64,000 nucleotides of DNA from Palaemon carinicauda (lineage: Eukaryota > Arthropoda > Malacostraca > Decapoda > Palaemonidae): the NCBI RefSeq assembly GCF_036898095.1, contig NC_090728.1, positions 83,810,891 through 83,874,890 on the forward strand, written 5' to 3'. Shown here in pieces: positions 61,946 to 64,000 of this stretch; the first letter of the stretch is position 1, and every line of letters begins with the position of its first letter. Both the position numbers and the translations under genes were made by a program. The notes below the pieces were generated by a model. The model was given only the letters and a program-made list of their open reading frames with translations. It did no database searches and was not told the origin of the DNA.

Positions 61946-63194
61946 TTAGATGAACTTCGTTCCACTTCCCTCGCAGGTAGGCATGGCTAGAGATAATGGT
62001 TTACATTCTTCTAGCACTGGGCATGGTTTGCCCTCATCGACTGCTCTCATGACAAAGTCAAGGGCTTTCACCGAAAAGGGGAAAGCTCTGGAGGAAGGAC
62101 CAATGAAGGTAGGATGCCTCTTTCTCAATGCTAAGACTTTGGAGTTGATATAACCGGCTCCTTTTAGGGTCTTGGACAGGATAGCCTGTGACTTGTCATG
62201 CTCAAAGACAATGACTTCCTTCGGTTCCGTCTCCTCAGGGGATGCTGGTTCATCCCGCAGTCTCACGTAACAATCTGGGTATGCCGAAAAGCTAGGCCAG
62301 AATTGGAGATCTTCAAGTGGTTTGGCCCCCAACTTCTCGGAGATATAGAGCTCCCCATTCATCATGGTCATGTGCTCCGTGTACCTCCAGAGACTGGTTT
62401 CGGAGCAGTGAGGTAAATCAGATACTCTAAGAGGCTTAGCAAAGTCTCTGGAAGTGCCAGAGCATTTCCCTTCCCTTACCTCTTTCTTCGTCTCTTTGAG
62501 ATCTTGCTTAATCTCCTGCTGTTCCTTCCAGAACACTGCCAACATCTGCTGGATCGACTCTAGGAGCGCTTCGCTCCTGCCAACCTGCACATCCGGTCGG
62601 GGAGTTGGTGCTGAAGAGGTTGACGGCACAGGTTGGTATGCCGTCACGGAAAACTGATGGTCCTCAGTTACCGTTGAAACAGATAAATCTTCCTCCGTAG
62701 GTGGTTGAACCACATCTTCCTCAAGGTCTCCTTGCAGAAGGTCCTTTTCGGTGTTGGTAGACACCTCCGACATCCTTTCTTGGTGGATGTCCATACCTTC
62801 CAGTGCCTTGTTAATGTCTGCTTCCACTGTCAGTTGGACGAAGGGAGGCTTGACCTGTACCTGGGGCACAACCGCACTGGATTGGGCCTTAGGGAACAGA
62901 AGGCATCCCAAAGCGTCTTTAGGTAGGTAAGGTCCCAGAGAGTTCTTCTGGAACCCTCTTACCCACCTCCAAAAAGTTTCTCTTGCTGTATCCCTTGACT
63001 GTAGTATCAGGGATATCTTCCCCAAATCCTTCGGTCATCAGGGCAGAGCAGATGGAGCAACCCTTCGGGTCCCAGTACCTCAGGGATCCAGATACGATGC
63101 ACCAGGGGGCATAAGACCTGCACATCGTATGCCCACAAAAGTCCTTGCTCTTGTGGTTGTAGAACACGACTGCACACATCACCGTTGGCTTCTC
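61946..63194 (-). pseudogene. DIRS-like gag-like protein, copy F, frameshifted
   Basis: An acceptor-like TTTTCTTTCCTTATAG ends at 63195, and its TAG is also an in-frame stop. The frame from 63194 reads CAVVFYNHKSKDFCGHTMCR and RYWDPKGCSICS. A shift near 63000 leads to 63025-61946 (359 codons): TARETFWRWVRGFQKN, YLPKDALGCLLFPKA, VSDLPHCSETSLWRYTEHMT, SFSAYPDCYVRLRDEPASPE. It ends at a further frameshift near 61950, after which a degraded C-terminal part continues to about 61350. Confidence 0.8.

Positions 63195-64000
<806 letters not shown>

Overview
The window is animal nuclear DNA built almost entirely of transposable elements. I infer an invertebrate, most likely a decapod crustacean. The grounds are a dense population of DIRS1-like tyrosine-recombinase retrotransposons (a group reported as widespread in Decapoda), Tigger-type DNA transposons, an RT-bearing non-LTR element, and long TA, CT and CATA microsatellites. 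The species call is inference. I see no rRNA, tRNA, CRISPR array or prokaryotic gene. The only candidate host-gene sequence is two small exons on the + strand (21889-21952 and 29048-29147).

Layout. 1-1675: minus-strand Ty3/Gypsy gag-pol remnant. 1686-3151: ends and fragments of DIRS-like elements (copies G and I, and a recombinase fragment). 3152-8818: copy A, decayed. 8819-9125: continuation of copy I. 9126-15905: copy B, with intact pol and recombinase frames but a frameshifted gag. 16644-17167: unidentified minus-strand coding remnant. 17179-20640: copy H (minus), split by a non-LTR element at 18237-20226. 20641-31330: mostly unique AT-rich DNA with the two candidate exons and copy E (24478-28410), an internally deleted element. 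31664-33258: Tigger remnant K3. 33398-42175: copy C, the most complete element. 42196-43716 and 43733-46552: Tigger copies K2 (deleted) and K1 (nearly intact). 46563-55335: copy D, nearly the same length as C and very similar. 56918-57211: a foldback MITE. 57245-64000: copy F (minus), decayed, its 5' end outside the window.

How the DIRS-like elements work. Each full copy has inverted terminal repeats (ITRs) with different outer tips, here called L (5') and R (3'). Just inside the 3' ITR is an internal complementary region (ICR) that reads as the complement of L joined to the complement of R. This is the hallmark of DIRS1 elements and is thought to template a circular intermediate. Three overlapping frames follow: a Cys-rich gag-like protein; a pol with reverse transcriptase (YLDDW), RNase H and a domain matching the DIRS methyltransferase-like region; and a tyrosine recombinase with R, HxxR and Y residues. 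In C and B, gag and recombinase share a frame and pol is in another.

Most interesting observations: (1) in copies E and G the outer tips are swapped relative to the interior, as if the interior had flipped between the ITRs; (2) four copies of the C/D/E/F lineage keep a pyrimidine tract plus AG exactly where the conserved gag begins, with no usable ATG in C, which suggests a spliced gag; (3) a 17-bp core occurs at about twenty tips and ICRs; (4) C and D flank two Tigger elements, and all junctions lie in TA repeats; (5) A and B both inserted into a single older copy I. All similarity statements come from reading the sequence by eye.
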